Assembly: GCF_000754805.1 (NCBI RefSeq)
Contig: NZ_KN150731.1
Span: 2,529,886 to 2,593,885, forward strand
From: Yersinia frederiksenii ATCC 33641
Lineage (GTDB): Bacteria; Pseudomonadota; Gammaproteobacteria; Enterobacterales; Enterobacteriaceae
Reading direction: 5' to 3'
DNA: 64,000 bases
The notes below the pieces were generated by a model that was not told the DNA's origin, searched no databases, and saw nothing but the letters and a program-made list of their open reading frames with translations. Shown piece after piece: positions 36,425 to 46,210 of the stretch (position 1 is its first letter; the number at the start of each line of letters is the position of its first letter). A program made the position numbers and the translations under genes.

Positions 36425-37411
36425 ATGGTCACACTGGAAGACGTCGCGGTATTAGCCGGAGTTTCCCGCGCTACGGTTTCCCGCGTGGTCAACGGTGATA
36501 CCAATGTCAAAGCTCTGACTCGCGAAAAAGTAGAACAAGCAGTGGCGGTATTGGGATACAGCCCAAATCCTGCCGCGCGCGCACTGGCCTCCAGCCAAAG
36601 TAATACACTAGGGTTGGTCACCACCTCATATCGCGGGGGATTTTTTGGTGCACTGATGGACTTCGTGCAAACCGAAGCTGAATCCCAAGGTAAGCAGCTA
36701 TTAGTCACTCAGGGGCGGGATAATGCGGAGAAGGAGTGGCAAGCTATTCAGCGCCTGTATAACTTACGCTGCGACGGTTTGATTCTACATGTCCGTTTTC
36801 TCAGTGACGAAAGACTGCATCAGCTTGCAGCCGCAGGGAGACCATTTGTCTTATTGGATAGACTAGTCCCCGGCCTTGAAGCTCGCTGTATCACTTTCGA
36901 TCATCGTCGTGCCAGCCAGATGGCCACCCAAGTACTGATTGATGCTGGCCATCGTCGCATTGCATGCATCAGTGGTTCTGCCCAGCGCCACTCCAGTGAA
37001 CTGCGCCGTCAGGGTTTTATTGATGCCATGCAACTGGCAGGTTTAGAGCCCGTCGCCTGTGTGGAGGGCGTTTACGATCTGGAAAGTGGCTATCAGCGCG
37101 CCGATGAGATCCTCAATCAACCACTGCTACCAACAGCCATCTATTGCTGCAACGAAGAAATGGCCATTGGGGCTTTGCTGGCTATCAATAAGAATCACTT
37201 GCAGGTGCCGCAGGATATTTCATTGCTTTGCTATGATAGCGGTGAGCGCGCCCCTTTCGTCAGCCCAGCATTAACCAGCCTGCATTTTCCTATTGTTGAA
37301 ATGGCGCAATATGCTACGCAATTGCTGATTAATCCGCTGATCCCCACGGCTAATTTCCCGCCAGCCATTATCCAGCGCGATTCAGTGGCGCCGCCAAAAA
37401 CGGATAATTAA
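36425..37411 (+). CDS. LacI/GalR family transcriptional regulator
   Basis: Repressor of 328 residues. The N-terminal helix-turn-helix is VTLEDVAVLAGVSRATVSRVVNG with hinge helix PNPAARALAS. The periplasmic-binding-protein-like effector domain spans residues about 60-325. It most resembles AscG/GalS-type sugar regulators. The GH4 gene upstream and the perfect palindrome at 34997-35016 point to local control of that gene. The effector is probably a sugar or phosphosugar linked to the GH4 substrate. It may be co-transcribed with GH4 through the hairpin. Confidence 0.9.
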   Translation: MVTLEDVAVLAGVSRATVSRVVNGDTNVKALTREKVEQAVAVLGYSPNPAARALASSQSNTLGLVTTSYRGGFFGALMDFVQTEAESQGKQLLVTQGRDNAEKEWQAIQRLYNLRCDGLILHVRFLSDERLHQLAAAGRPFVLLDRLVPGLEARCITFDHRRASQMATQVLIDAGHRRIACISGSAQRHSSELRRQGFIDAMQLAGLEPVACVEGVYDLESGYQRADEILNQPLLPTAIYCCNEEMAIGALLAINKNHLQVPQDISLLCYDSGERAPFVSPALTSLHFPIVEMAQYATQLLINPLIPTANFPPAIIQRDSVAPPKTDN

Positions 37412-37486
37412 GGCAGCACGAGGCTTGGGAAAAAGTGGCAAGCAAGTGCCTGCCACAGAAGTTATCTTTCAATTCAATTTGTTATA

Positions 37487-39529
37487 TTAGAATGTAACAT
37501 TCATTTTGGCCCAAAGAGTCCGGCCCGGCTCATTCAGTGGTGTATTGACGGAATAACCAAATCCGCTGTTACCCGCCAGATTGAGGTGCTCGCTATAGGT
37601 TTTATTTAGCAAGTTATCAATACCCGCACTGACCTTCACTTGTTTCGTGACCTTGTAAGCCACATTCGCTGACAGCACACCAAATCCTGCGCTGTCGGCA
37701 AAATCTTTACCGACCACATTCCCTTCATTAATCGCAACCCGGTGTTGGCTACTAACCAAGCGCCACAATGCGGTACTGCTCCAATCTCCAGTTTCGAATG
37801 TCAATCCTAGCCGTGCCTCGAGTGGCGGTATTTGCGGTAATGGGCGGTTGTCACTGGTATTTTTCCCCCAGGCATAAGCCAGACTGGCATCCGCCTTCCA
37901 GTGGTCACTGAAAGCATATCCGGCTCCCATTTCACCGCCCATAATGGTCGCATTGATATTATCCGCCTGACTAATACGTAGGTTATTCGGATCATACTTA
38001 AACAGGATAAAATCATTGACCCGACCCAGATAAGCCGAGACCCAGCCATTTAACTGCTCGCCACTATATTGAGCACCAATATCAAGCTGGGTGGTTTTTT
38101 CACTTTTTACCCCCTCAAAAGCACTACTGGAGCCCACTGGCCCAATGGTCGGAGAAAACAGCTCCCAATAGTCAGGGAAACGTTCAGTATGGCCGACCCC
38201 GGCATACCACATCACCGGGACATCAGACAGATTATGCTCATAACGCATGAAGCCAGCAGGTAAAGTGGCCGAGCGCGTAGGTTCATTGGCTTGGGTATAA
38301 TGAGTGACTTGGTGGTGATCAAGGCGCATGCCGGTGATTATTTTATCTTGCTCGTTGGCAGTCCAGGTCAATTCGCCAAATGCGCCATAGTTATCAAAAT
38401 GCGCATCTTTATTCCAATTGCCTTTATTGTGCTTACGGTGCGTGTTGGTTTGCAAGTCAGTGCCAGCTTCCAGCTTCAAGTCTCGCCACAACCAAGTGCC
38501 CATCACCCGACCTCCCATGGTGCGTCGGTCCAGATTGCTGGACATCGCCATCATGGGTGGTGTGCGTAACGTATTGTTATCCATAATATGATTGACGTAG
38601 TTGTAGTAAACTTTGGCTTCAATCTTATCCAGCACATCACCCATATTGGACTTTTCAAACCGCGCGCCCAAGCTTTCACGCAAGAACTGGGAACCATCCA
38701 TGCCACGGCCTGCGTAACTTGCCTCACCATCCCCCTTACCCGCAGTCAGCTCAAGCAAGGTATCGGCGTCTGGTGTCCAGCCCAGTGCCACATCGGCATT
38801 CCATTTATCCCACTTCGATGGCACACGCGTACCATTGCCATCTTTATAATTACCGGCTTGAGATTGGTTGCCCATCATGCGCAGATAACCTTGCTCGTTA
38901 CCCAAGCTGACATCGAGGTTTTTATCCCACCGACCATTGGAACCCACCAGCAAGCTGGCATTTCCCTTGAGATTTTCTTGGTCAAAATGGGGTTGTTCCC
39001 GCTCAAACAAGATAGTACCCGCAGAAGCTCCCGGCCCCCACAGCACGGATTGCGGCCCTTTCACCACAGTGAGCAGATCAAAGCTTTCTGGCGAAATATA
39101 GGATGTAGGGGCATCCATCCGTGATGGACAGGCCCCTAAAGTCTCGGCACCATCGGTCAGAATTTTGATGCGCGAACCAAACATGCCACGGAAAACAACA
39201 TCACCATTGGTCCCGCCATTACGGATTTGTGAAAAACCGGGGATAGTTTTCAGATAATCCGCGCCATCGCTGGCAGGTACCGGCTGGCGGGGCGTTTTGG
39301 GCGATGTGACGATGACGAGCGGCGAATGTTGAGGGGCAGTAACAGTAATAACGTCGGCATCATTCAGTTTTTTATCATCGCTATTATTGCTCAAGCTATT
39401 CGTCGCCAGATTATTAGCGACTAAATGCTGATGTTCCGCCGCAAAGGCATTAAGGACAAATACAGAAAGTGCAGAAGTTACTGCGCACGCTAATAATGTT
39501 TTTTTATAGGTTTTACTCTTGCCAGACAT
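37487..39529 (-). CDS. TonB-dependent receptor, copper (OprC/NosA) type
   Basis: Outer-membrane receptor of 680 residues. The start MSGKSKTYKKTLLACAVTSALS follows an AAGGAATA ribosome site; the signal peptide is cleaved near AFA. The plug (residues about 80-200) carries the family run DGAETLGACPSRMDAPTSYI and VVKGPQSVLWGPGASAG. The C-terminal 22-strand barrel ends in the aromatic terminal strand GRTLWAKMNVTF, with Phe last. OprC-type receptors take up copper with TonB/ExbBD. The metal is inferred from family, not tested. It is preceded by the DUF2946 gene. Confidence 0.85.
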   Translation of the reverse strand: MSGKSKTYKKTLLACAVTSALSVFVLNAFAAEHQHLVANNLATNSLSNNSDDKKLNDADVITVTAPQHSPLVIVTSPKTPRQPVPASDGADYLKTIPGFSQIRNGGTNGDVVFRGMFGSRIKILTDGAETLGACPSRMDAPTSYISPESFDLLTVVKGPQSVLWGPGASAGTILFEREQPHFDQENLKGNASLLVGSNGRWDKNLDVSLGNEQGYLRMMGNQSQAGNYKDGNGTRVPSKWDKWNADVALGWTPDADTLLELTAGKGDGEASYAGRGMDGSQFLRESLGARFEKSNMGDVLDKIEAKVYYNYVNHIMDNNTLRTPPMMAMSSNLDRRTMGGRVMGTWLWRDLKLEAGTDLQTNTHRKHNKGNWNKDAHFDNYGAFGELTWTANEQDKIITGMRLDHHQVTHYTQANEPTRSATLPAGFMRYEHNLSDVPVMWYAGVGHTERFPDYWELFSPTIGPVGSSSAFEGVKSEKTTQLDIGAQYSGEQLNGWVSAYLGRVNDFILFKYDPNNLRISQADNINATIMGGEMGAGYAFSDHWKADASLAYAWGKNTSDNRPLPQIPPLEARLGLTFETGDWSSTALWRLVSSQHRVAINEGNVVGKDFADSAGFGVLSANVAYKVTKQVKVSAGIDNLLNKTYSEHLNLAGNSGFGYSVNTPLNEPGRTLWAKMNVTF

Positions 39530-39610
39530 AATTATTCCTTGGGCAATAGAAATCACTCCGGCGGGCATTTATCCACACCAGAAGAATGGTTTTTATTTTT
39601 TATCGCACTA

Positions 39611-40069
39611 TCAGGAATAAAAAACCGGAGGGGCGCGCGCTTGGCTTTCTGAATAGGTGTCTTCAATAATCGGTGAAGAAATAAATAATGGCAGGGATAT
39701 CCCGGCTAGCAGTTGTGCACTGCGAATTTCAGCTTTGAATGGAGTATTGAGCAATGGCAGATGAGTCAATAATACACAGTATCCACAGGCGGCATGGTCC
39801 AGCATCATGCCCTCATGACTGGCTCCGTGCTGGGTAGCATGGCTGGCTTGAGTACCTTTGTGTGCTGTTTCCCCGCCGCCGTGATGTGCCATCTCCATGG
39901 CACGGTCATCCATGGTCGCGTCAGCTAATATCACTGAAGGAGGATTTTGGTCATAGGAGAGCGCCAGTGAGACGGAAACCACCGGAGCAATGAATAACAT
40001 GAGAATGGCTGCTATCCCCAACCAAGCCGAATAGTGCCTTCTTTGATAAAGAGTTTGGCTTAACGACAC
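39611..40069 (-). CDS. DUF2946 family His/Met-rich exported protein
   Basis: Small protein of about 152 residues if started at the GTG at 40069 (VSLSQTLYQRRHYSAWLG); a TTG at 40177 would add 36 residues. The start is uncertain because no ATG lies in frame. One hydrophobic segment (about residues 16-38, LGIAAILMLFIAPVVSVSLA) is followed by a His/Met-rich stretch (MEMAHHGGGETAHKGTQASH, then HEGMMLDHAACGYCVLLTHL). The CxxC and histidines suggest copper binding. DUF2946 genes often neighbour copper receptors. No function is established. Confidence 0.72.
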   Translation of the reverse strand: MSLSQTLYQRRHYSAWLGIAAILMLFIAPVVSVSLALSYDQNPPSVILADATMDDRAMEMAHHGGGETAHKGTQASHATQHGASHEGMMLDHAACGYCVLLTHLPLLNTPFKAEIRSAQLLAGISLPLFISSPIIEDTYSESQARAPPVFYS

Positions 40070-40475
40070 CCGCGCGCCAATCGCATCTGCACGGTAACCG
40101 TACTTCTCATCACGATAGGTTCCCTGTATCTCGATGAAAAAATAAATAAAATGGTTTCTTACTCTCTGTTTTATCAACAGTTTTTATAGTTTCTGGTTCC
40201 CCCCGTGGTGAGGGTCATACCGGAAGCAACCTTAACACCTGCGCTAATTTAATGGAATTAAGAATCTTTATCATTTGCGACGAGTAGTAATTTGTGATGC
40301 TTCACTATTATTCATCATCACATTTCATTCATTACATTAAAAATTAGATGTGAATCACAAAAACTCGCTATGCCTGTGCTAGGATCCGCGGCCTCAGTGC
40401 TGAACTGGTTTGAACCCTTTTTATGTTTGTTCTCACTATTTTTGTCTTAACACTATGCTGACACAGGCCCCATCT
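40070..40475. promoter_or_regulatory. DUF2946 / tsgA divergent intergenic region
   Basis: This stretch of about 400 bp holds no gene that I would call. It includes a 16-codon reading frame (minus strand, ATG at 40109, MRSTVTVQMRLARGCR) that ends next to the DUF2946 start and could be a leader peptide, but support is weak. An AT-rich tract at 40257-40275 resembles a Fur box only partly (10 of 19). tsgA has a possible earlier ATG at 40455. Confidence 0.4.
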
Positions 40476-41660
40476 ATGAATAACAGCAACCGCATTCGAC
40501 TCACTTGGATCAGTTACTTTTCTTACGCCCTGACAGGTGCGTTAGTTATTGTCACCGGGATGGTGATGGGGAATATTGCAGAGTATTTCAATCTGCCTAT
40601 TGCCAGTATGAGTAACACATTTACTTTCCTTAACGCGGGTATTTTGATCTCTATTTTCCTTAATGCCTGGTTGATGGAAATCATTCCATTAAAACGTCAG
40701 TTGGTGTTTGGCTTTATTCTGATGTTAATTGCCATTGCCGGATTAATGGTCGGCCATAATTTAATGGTCTTCTCAATCAGCATGTTTATCCTCGGGGTAG
40801 TCAGCGGGATCACTATGTCGATAGGCACCTTCCTGGTCACCCATATCTATGAAGGGCGTCAGCGCGGTTCACGCCTGCTATTTACTGATTCATTCTTCAG
40901 TATGGCCGGGATGATTTTCCCGGTGGTTGCCGCAATGCTGCTGGCTCGCCATATTGAATGGTACTGGGTCTATGCCTGCATCGGCCTGCTGTATGTGGGT
41001 ATTTTCGTGCTGACACTGTGCTCTGAGTTCCCGGTTCTAGGCCATAAAGGTACCGACCAGAGCAAACCTGTGGTGAAAGAGAAATGGGGTGTTGGCGTGC
41101 TGTTCCTGTCGATTGCCGCACTGTGCTATATCCTTGGGCAACTCGGTTTCATCCAGTGGGTACCTGAATACGCCACCAAAACCTTCAACATGGATATCAG
41201 CCAAGCAGGTCAATTGGTCAGTAATTTCTGGATCTCTTACATGATTGGCATGTGGGTATTCAGCTTTATTCTGCGCTTCTTCGACCTGCAACGTATCGTG
41301 ACAGTGCTGGCTGCGATGGCGACACTGGCGATGTATATGTTTGTCTCCACCAATAACCCAGAGCACCTGAGCTACTACATTTTGGCGTTAGGTTTTGTCT
41401 CCAGCGCTATTTACACCACATTGATTACCTTGGGTTCACTGCAAACCAAAGTCTCTTCACCTAAGCTGGTGAACTTCATTCTGACTTGCGGCACCGTTGG
41501 GACCATGCTGACTTTCGTGGTCACTGGCCCAATTGTGGCTAATAGTGGTGTTCATGCAGCACTTGCCACAGCCAACGGTTTGTACCTAACGGTATTTGTG
41601 ATGTGCCTGATTCTGGGCTTCTTCACCAAGCACCGCAGCCACGGCCACGTGACTCACTGA
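40476..41660 (+). CDS. tsgA: TsgA major-facilitator inner-membrane transporter
   Basis: MFS transporter of 394 residues with 12 predicted membrane helices, starting [20 protein letters not shown]. The matching run [20 protein letters not shown] is nearly identical to E. coli TsgA. The substrate is unknown; in Salmonella tsgA was found through selenite growth. The ATG at 40476 gives the E. coli length, and two upstream ATGs are ignored. Order ppiA-tsgA-nirB is conserved in enterobacteria, but here codA lies between tsgA and nirB. Confidence 0.94.
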   Translation: MNNSNRIRLTWISYFSYALTGALVIVTGMVMGNIAEYFNLPIASMSNTFTFLNAGILISIFLNAWLMEIIPLKRQLVFGFILMLIAIAGLMVGHNLMVFSISMFILGVVSGITMSIGTFLVTHIYEGRQRGSRLLFTDSFFSMAGMIFPVVAAMLLARHIEWYWVYACIGLLYVGIFVLTLCSEFPVLGHKGTDQSKPVVKEKWGVGVLFLSIAALCYILGQLGFIQWVPEYATKTFNMDISQAGQLVSNFWISYMIGMWVFSFILRFFDLQRIVTVLAAMATLAMYMFVSTNNPEHLSYYILALGFVSSAIYTTLITLGSLQTKVSSPKLVNFILTCGTVGTMLTFVVTGPIVANSGVHAALATANGLYLTVFVMCLILGFFTKHRSHGHVTH

Positions 41661-41675
41661 TTTAACGGTGTTACT

Positions 41676-41706
41676 GCCCTGTGACCCTCGTGGTTACAGG
41701 GCATTT
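41676..41706 (+). terminator. Intrinsic terminator of tsgA
   Basis: An 11-bp stem GCCCTGTGACC / GGTTACAGGGC (one G-U pair) with a 5-nt loop and a short ATTT tail, 16 bp after the tsgA stop. Confidence 0.85.
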
Positions 41707-41747
41707 CCCACTGTGATTCAAAATGAATCTCTATTCGAAGCTAATTG

Positions 41748-43025
41748 CTATTTGAAGTTAATCACTTCCTCTTGCCCCAAATATATCCGGCTCTCTGCCG
41801 GTTGTGTCTTGGCAATCACCACACCCTGACGAATAGAGTAATGCACCGGCACCTGTCGCCGCACAGCATCAAAACCATTGTCAGCAGGTAGAATGATCAG
41901 GTTCGCACTGTTGCCGGGCTGCAAACCATAATCTGATAAATTCAGTGTTCTGGCACTGTGGGTGGTTATTAAATTCAGCCCATCATTGATTTGGCTATAT
42001 CCCATCAGCTGACAAATATGTAATCCCATATGCAATACCTGCAACATATTGGCGGTGCCTAGCGGATACCACGGGTCAAACACATCGTCATGACCAAAAC
42101 AGACATTAATATCTGCAGCCAGCATCTCTTTAACCCGCGTAATACCCCGGCGCTTTGGATAGGTGTCAAAGCGCCCTTGTAGATGAATATTTACCAGCGG
42201 GTTGGCGACAAAATTAATGCCGGACATTTTCAGCAGGCGGAATAGCCGAGAAGCATAAGCGCCATTATAGGAGTGCATCGCCGTGGTGTGGCTAGCCGTC
42301 ACCCGCGCCCCCATGTTTTCCCGGTGCGCTAATGCCGCCACGGTTTCGACAAAGCGCGACTGTTCATCATCAATTTCATCACAATGCACATCTACCAGAC
42401 GCTGATATTTCTGTGCCAGAGCAAAAGCAATATGCAGAGATTCGACGCCATATTCGCGGGTAAATTCGAAATGAGGAATGGCACCGACCACATCAGCCCC
42501 TAGCCGCAGGGCTTCTTCTAACAGGGCTGCACCATCGGGATAGGAAAGAATCCCCTCTTGCGGGAAGGCGACAATTTGCATATCGACCCACGGACTAACC
42601 TCCTCTTTCACTTCCAACATGGCACTCAGCGCCGTCAAACTGGGGTCAGAAACATCGACATGGGTACGAACATGCTGGATCCCATTGGCGATTTGCCATT
42701 TCAGTGTTTGCCATGCGCGCTGCTTAACATCTTCGCGAGTCAGCAGGGCTTTACGTTCGGCCCAGCGCTCAATACCCTCAAACAGGGTACCGGACTGGTT
42801 CCAGCTTGGCTGACCCGCGGTTTGGGTGGTATCCAGATGAATATGCGGCTCAATAAATGGCGGCAATGCCAGCCCACCTTGGGCATCCAGTGTGCCCGCG
42901 CCGGTAGCCACTTGTTCGGGTTGTGGCGAAACCGCCGTAATTTTGCCATCAGCAATAGTTATCTGCCAAAACCCGCTTTGCCCAGCAAGACGCACATTAT
43001 TGATAGTGGTTAATAAATGGTTCAT
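41748..43025 (-). CDS. codA: Cytosine deaminase
   Basis: Amidohydrolase of 425 residues that turns cytosine into uracil plus ammonia in pyrimidine salvage. It starts [20 protein letters not shown]. Metal and catalytic residues are visible: PHIHLDTT (two His), [11 protein letters not shown] (His, Glu), SHTTAMHSY (His) and FGHDDVFDP (Asp). The core is nearly identical to E. coli CodA. The cytosine permease codB, its operon partner in E. coli, is not adjacent here, so uptake must use another locus. It is divergent from nirB and transcribed toward tsgA. Confidence 0.95.
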   Translation of the reverse strand: MNHLLTTINNVRLAGQSGFWQITIADGKITAVSPQPEQVATGAGTLDAQGGLALPPFIEPHIHLDTTQTAGQPSWNQSGTLFEGIERWAERKALLTREDVKQRAWQTLKWQIANGIQHVRTHVDVSDPSLTALSAMLEVKEEVSPWVDMQIVAFPQEGILSYPDGAALLEEALRLGADVVGAIPHFEFTREYGVESLHIAFALAQKYQRLVDVHCDEIDDEQSRFVETVAALAHRENMGARVTASHTTAMHSYNGAYASRLFRLLKMSGINFVANPLVNIHLQGRFDTYPKRRGITRVKEMLAADINVCFGHDDVFDPWYPLGTANMLQVLHMGLHICQLMGYSQINDGLNLITTHSARTLNLSDYGLQPGNSANLIILPADNGFDAVRRQVPVHYSIRQGVVIAKTQPAESRIYLGQEEVINFK

Positions 43026-43187
43026 GACAGATTGCCCCACCATAGATGAGTGATTGGCTTTAGCTTACCCGACCTACAGCCACTTGCCCGATTTTCTTTT
43101 AATAAAACATCATTCCATAACTGAAACCTTTCAGCTTAAAGATGAATAAAATCCGCAACTTATAAAAAACGTTATAAATCAGCTATC

Positions 43188-43203
43188 TACCTCCTTAGAG
43201 GTA
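43188..43203 (+). promoter_or_regulatory. NarL/NarP 7-2-7 site before nirB
   Basis: TACCTCC-TT-AGAGGTA is an inverted pair of NarL/P heptamers (6 of 7 and 7 of 7 matches to TACCYMT). Its centre is 28 bp upstream of the FNR site centre, the same spacing as at -69.5 in the E. coli nirB promoter. Confidence 0.9.
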
Positions 43204-43216
43204 TATAGCAAGCTAA

Positions 43217-43230
43217 TTGATTTACATCAA
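43217..43230 (+). promoter_or_regulatory. FNR site and nirB promoter
   Basis: TTGATTTACATCAA is a perfect FNR box. Placed at -41.5 it predicts a start site near 43265, with TAAGGT (43252-43257) as the -10, as in E. coli nirB. Anaerobic activation with nitrate/nitrite control by NarL/P is therefore expected. Confidence 0.93.
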
Positions 43231-43287
43231 TAAATGCGCTGCACGGAAGATTAAGGTGAGGGTAGAAAACTAAAAATTGAGGCAAAA

Positions 43288-45834
43288 ATGAGCAAAGTCA
43301 AACTTGCCATCATCGGCAACGGTATGGTCGGCCACCGCTTTATTGAAGACTTACTGGATAAAGCAGATAAAGACCAATTTGAGATAACCGTGTTTTGCGA
43401 AGAGCCACGCATCGCTTATGACCGGGTACATCTTTCTTCTTACTTCTCCCATCATACTGCTGAAGAACTGTCATTGGTTCGCGAAGGCTTTTATGAAAAG
43501 CACGGTGTCAAAGTGCTGGTAGGCGAACGCGCCATTACCATCAACCGCACTGAGAAAGTGATTCATTCCAATAGCGGGCGGACGCTGTATTACGACAAGC
43601 TGATTATGGCGACCGGTTCTTACCCATGGATCCCGCCCATTAAGGGTAGCGAGGGGCAAGATTGTTTTGTTTATCGCACCATTGAAGACTTAAATGCTAT
43701 CGAAGCTTGCACTCGCCGCAGTAAACGCGGAGCTGTGATTGGCGGCGGGTTATTAGGATTAGAAGCCGCGGGTGCCTTGAAAAGCCTGGGGATTGAAACT
43801 CATGTAATTGAGTTTGCTCCGGTCTTAATGGCTGAGCAGCTTGATCCGATGGGCGGTGACCAACTGCGCCAGAAGATTGAGCGCATGGGCGTGAAAGTTC
43901 ATACCGGCAAAAATACCCAAGAGATTGTCCATTCCGGCAAAAACAGCCGTAAAACCATGTTGTTTGCCGATGGCACGCAGTTGGAAGTGGATTTTATCGT
44001 CTTCTCCACCGGGATCCGCCCACAAGACAAGCTGGCCCACCAATGCGGCCTAGCCACAGCACGTCGTGGCGGTATTGCTATCAATGATTATTGCCAGACT
44101 TCTGATCCAGATGTATACGCCATTGGCGAATGCGCCTCATGGCAGGAGCGCACTTTTGGGCTAGTGGCTCCGGGATACAAAATGGCGCAGGTTACTGCTG
44201 ACCACTTACTGGGGCGCGAGAATGCTTTCCAGGGTGCAGATATGAGCGCCAAGCTGAAATTGCTGGGGGTTGATGTCGGTGGGATTGGTGATGCCCATGG
44301 CCGTACTGAAGGTGCGCGCAGCTATGTCTATCTGGATGAAAGTAAAGAAATTTACAAACGTCTGGTGGTCAGTGCCGACAACAAAACCCTGTTGGGAGCC
44401 GTGCTGGTGGGTGATACCAGCGATTATGGTAACCTGCAACAACTGGTACTGAACAACATCGAGCTGCCAGAAAACCCAGACAGTCTGATTTTACCTGCCC
44501 ATGCAGGTAGCAAACCGGCGATGGGGGTCGATTCCCTACCGGATACCGCACAAATTTGCTCCTGTTTTGACGTCACCAAAGGTGACATTATTCAGGCTAT
44601 CGGCCAGGGCTGTCATACCGTAGCGGCGCTGAAATCCGCCACTAAAGCCGGTACTGGCTGCGGTGGTTGTATCCCATTGGTGACTCAAGTACTAAATGCT
44701 GAGCTCAGTAAGCAAGGCATTGAAGTCAATCATCATTTATGTGAACACTTCGCTTATTCTCGCCAAGAGCTGTATCACCTGATTCGTGTCGAAGGGATTA
44801 AAAGCTTCGACGACTTGTTGGCGAAATATGGCAAAGGTTACGGTTGTGAGGTGTGTAAACCGACGGTGGGTTCACTGCTGGCATCATGCTGGAATGACTA
44901 TATTTTAGCGCCGCAACATATGCCGTTGCAGGACACCAACGACAACTTCCTCGGCAATATTCAAAAAGACGGCACCTACTCGGTTATTCCTCGTTCGCCG
45001 GGGGGCGAAATCACGCCAGACGGCCTGTTGGCCATTGGCCGTATCGCCAAGCAATATAACTTGTACACCAAACTGACCGGTTCTCAGCGAGTGGGGATGT
45101 TTGGCGCACAAAAAGATGACCTACCGGCTATCTGGGCGCAACTGATTGAAGCGGGCTTTGAGACCGGGCATGCCTATGCCAAGGCACTGCGTATGGCGAA
45201 AACCTGCGTTGGCAGCACCTGGTGCCGCTACGGTGTGGGTGACAGCGTCGGCTTTGGTGTTGCGCTGGAACATCGCTACAAAGGCATTCGTACACCACAT
45301 AAAATGAAATTTGGTGTCTCCGGCTGTACCCGTGAATGTTCTGAAGCACAGGGTAAAGATGTGGGAATCATTGCCACCGAGAATGGCTGGAACCTGTATG
45401 TCTGCGGCAACGGCGGTATGAAACCACGTCATGCCGACTTACTGGCCGCGGATCTGGATGAAGATACCCTGATGCGCTACCTCGACCGCTTTATGATGTT
45501 CTATATCCGTACCGCCGATAAGCTGCAACGTACCTCGGTTTGGCTGGAAAGCCTCGAAGGCGGCATTAACTACCTGCGCGCCGTAATTATCGACGACAAA
45601 CTGGGCATCAACGAGCAGTTAGAAACCGATATTGCCCGCCTGCGCGACAAAGTGACTTGTGAATGGAAAGTCACCGTCGAAAACCCGGCGGCACAAGTTC
45701 GTTTCGCCCACTTTATTAACAGCCCGCTGCGTGACCCGAATGTACAAGTGGTTCGTGAACGTGAACAACATCGCCCGGCACGTCCAGATGAACGCATCCC
45801 AGTCCGGGTACTGGAACTGGAGGACAACCAATGA
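43288..45834 (+). CDS. nirB: NADH-dependent nitrite reductase large subunit
   Basis: Cytoplasmic siroheme enzyme of 848 residues that reduces nitrite to ammonia. An N-terminal FAD/NAD module (IIGNGMVGHRFIEDLL, GGGLLGLEAAGALKSL) is followed by a BFD-type [2Fe-2S] domain (ICSCFDVTKGDI with TGCGGCIP). The C-terminal siroheme/4Fe-4S half has TCVGSTWCRYGVGD and KFGVSGCTRECSEAQG, supplying the four cluster cysteines. It heads nirBDC-cysG, behind textbook NarL/P and FNR sites. It overlaps nirD by 4 bp. Confidence 0.97.
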   Translation: MSKVKLAIIGNGMVGHRFIEDLLDKADKDQFEITVFCEEPRIAYDRVHLSSYFSHHTAEELSLVREGFYEKHGVKVLVGERAITINRTEKVIHSNSGRTLYYDKLIMATGSYPWIPPIKGSEGQDCFVYRTIEDLNAIEACTRRSKRGAVIGGGLLGLEAAGALKSLGIETHVIEFAPVLMAEQLDPMGGDQLRQKIERMGVKVHTGKNTQEIVHSGKNSRKTMLFADGTQLEVDFIVFSTGIRPQDKLAHQCGLATARRGGIAINDYCQTSDPDVYAIGECASWQERTFGLVAPGYKMAQVTADHLLGRENAFQGADMSAKLKLLGVDVGGIGDAHGRTEGARSYVYLDESKEIYKRLVVSADNKTLLGAVLVGDTSDYGNLQQLVLNNIELPENPDSLILPAHAGSKPAMGVDSLPDTAQICSCFDVTKGDIIQAIGQGCHTVAALKSATKAGTGCGGCIPLVTQVLNAELSKQGIEVNHHLCEHFAYSRQELYHLIRVEGIKSFDDLLAKYGKGYGCEVCKPTVGSLLASCWNDYILAPQHMPLQDTNDNFLGNIQKDGTYSVIPRSPGGEITPDGLLAIGRIAKQYNLYTKLTGSQRVGMFGAQKDDLPAIWAQLIEAGFETGHAYAKALRMAKTCVGSTWCRYGVGDSVGFGVALEHRYKGIRTPHKMKFGVSGCTRECSEAQGKDVGIIATENGWNLYVCGNGGMKPRHADLLAADLDEDTLMRYLDRFMMFYIRTADKLQRTSVWLESLEGGINYLRAVIIDDKLGINEQLETDIARLRDKVTCEWKVTVENPAAQVRFAHFINSPLRDPNVQVVREREQHRPARPDERIPVRVLELEDNQ

Positions 45835-46157
45835 GTCAGTGGATTCCACTTTGCCCATTAAACGACATTTTGCCCGGTAGTGGTGTCTGTGGCCTGATCG
45901 GTGAGCATCAAGTCGCGGTTTTCCGCCCTTATGCTGACGAACAAGTCTTCGCCATCAGCAATATCGACCCCTTTGCACAGGCCAGTGTGTTATCGCGTGG
46001 ATTAATTGCTGAGCATAAAGGTGATTTGTGGGTTGCCAGCCCACTGAAAAAACAGCATTTCCGGCTGCACGATGGTCTGTGTATGGAAGATGAAACTCGC
46101 TCGGTTGCTCATTATGACGTGCGAGTCCGTGACGGCATTGTGCAAGTTAAAGCCTGA
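45831..46157 (+). CDS. nirD: Nitrite reductase small subunit
   Basis: Small subunit of NADH-nitrite reductase, 108 residues, with the Rieske-like NirD fold. It starts MSQWIPLCPLNDILPGSGVC, with its ATG overlapping the nirB stop (ATGA). The Rieske cysteine/histidine cluster ligands are absent, which is normal for the enterobacterial NirD. The carboxy end LKKQHFRLHDGLCMEDETRS is conserved. An ERIC element lies between this gene and nirC. Confidence 0.95.
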   Translation: MSQWIPLCPLNDILPGSGVCGLIGEHQVAVFRPYADEQVFAISNIDPFAQASVLSRGLIAEHKGDLWVASPLKKQHFRLHDGLCMEDETRSVAHYDVRVRDGIVQVKA

Positions 46158-46210
46158 TAAATAATGGAAGGATTCGGTCAATCTGGATCCTTAACAAAAA
46201 TAACATCAAT

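Noticed and set aside
38588-39124. 178-codon plus-strand frame opposite the TonB receptor
   Set aside because: It is a shadow of the receptor's coding sequence without a ribosome site or domain.
40257-40275. Fur-box-like tract upstream of the DUF2946 and copper receptor genes
   Set aside because: Only 10 of 19 positions match the GATAATGATAATCATTATC consensus, no better than expected in AT-rich DNA.
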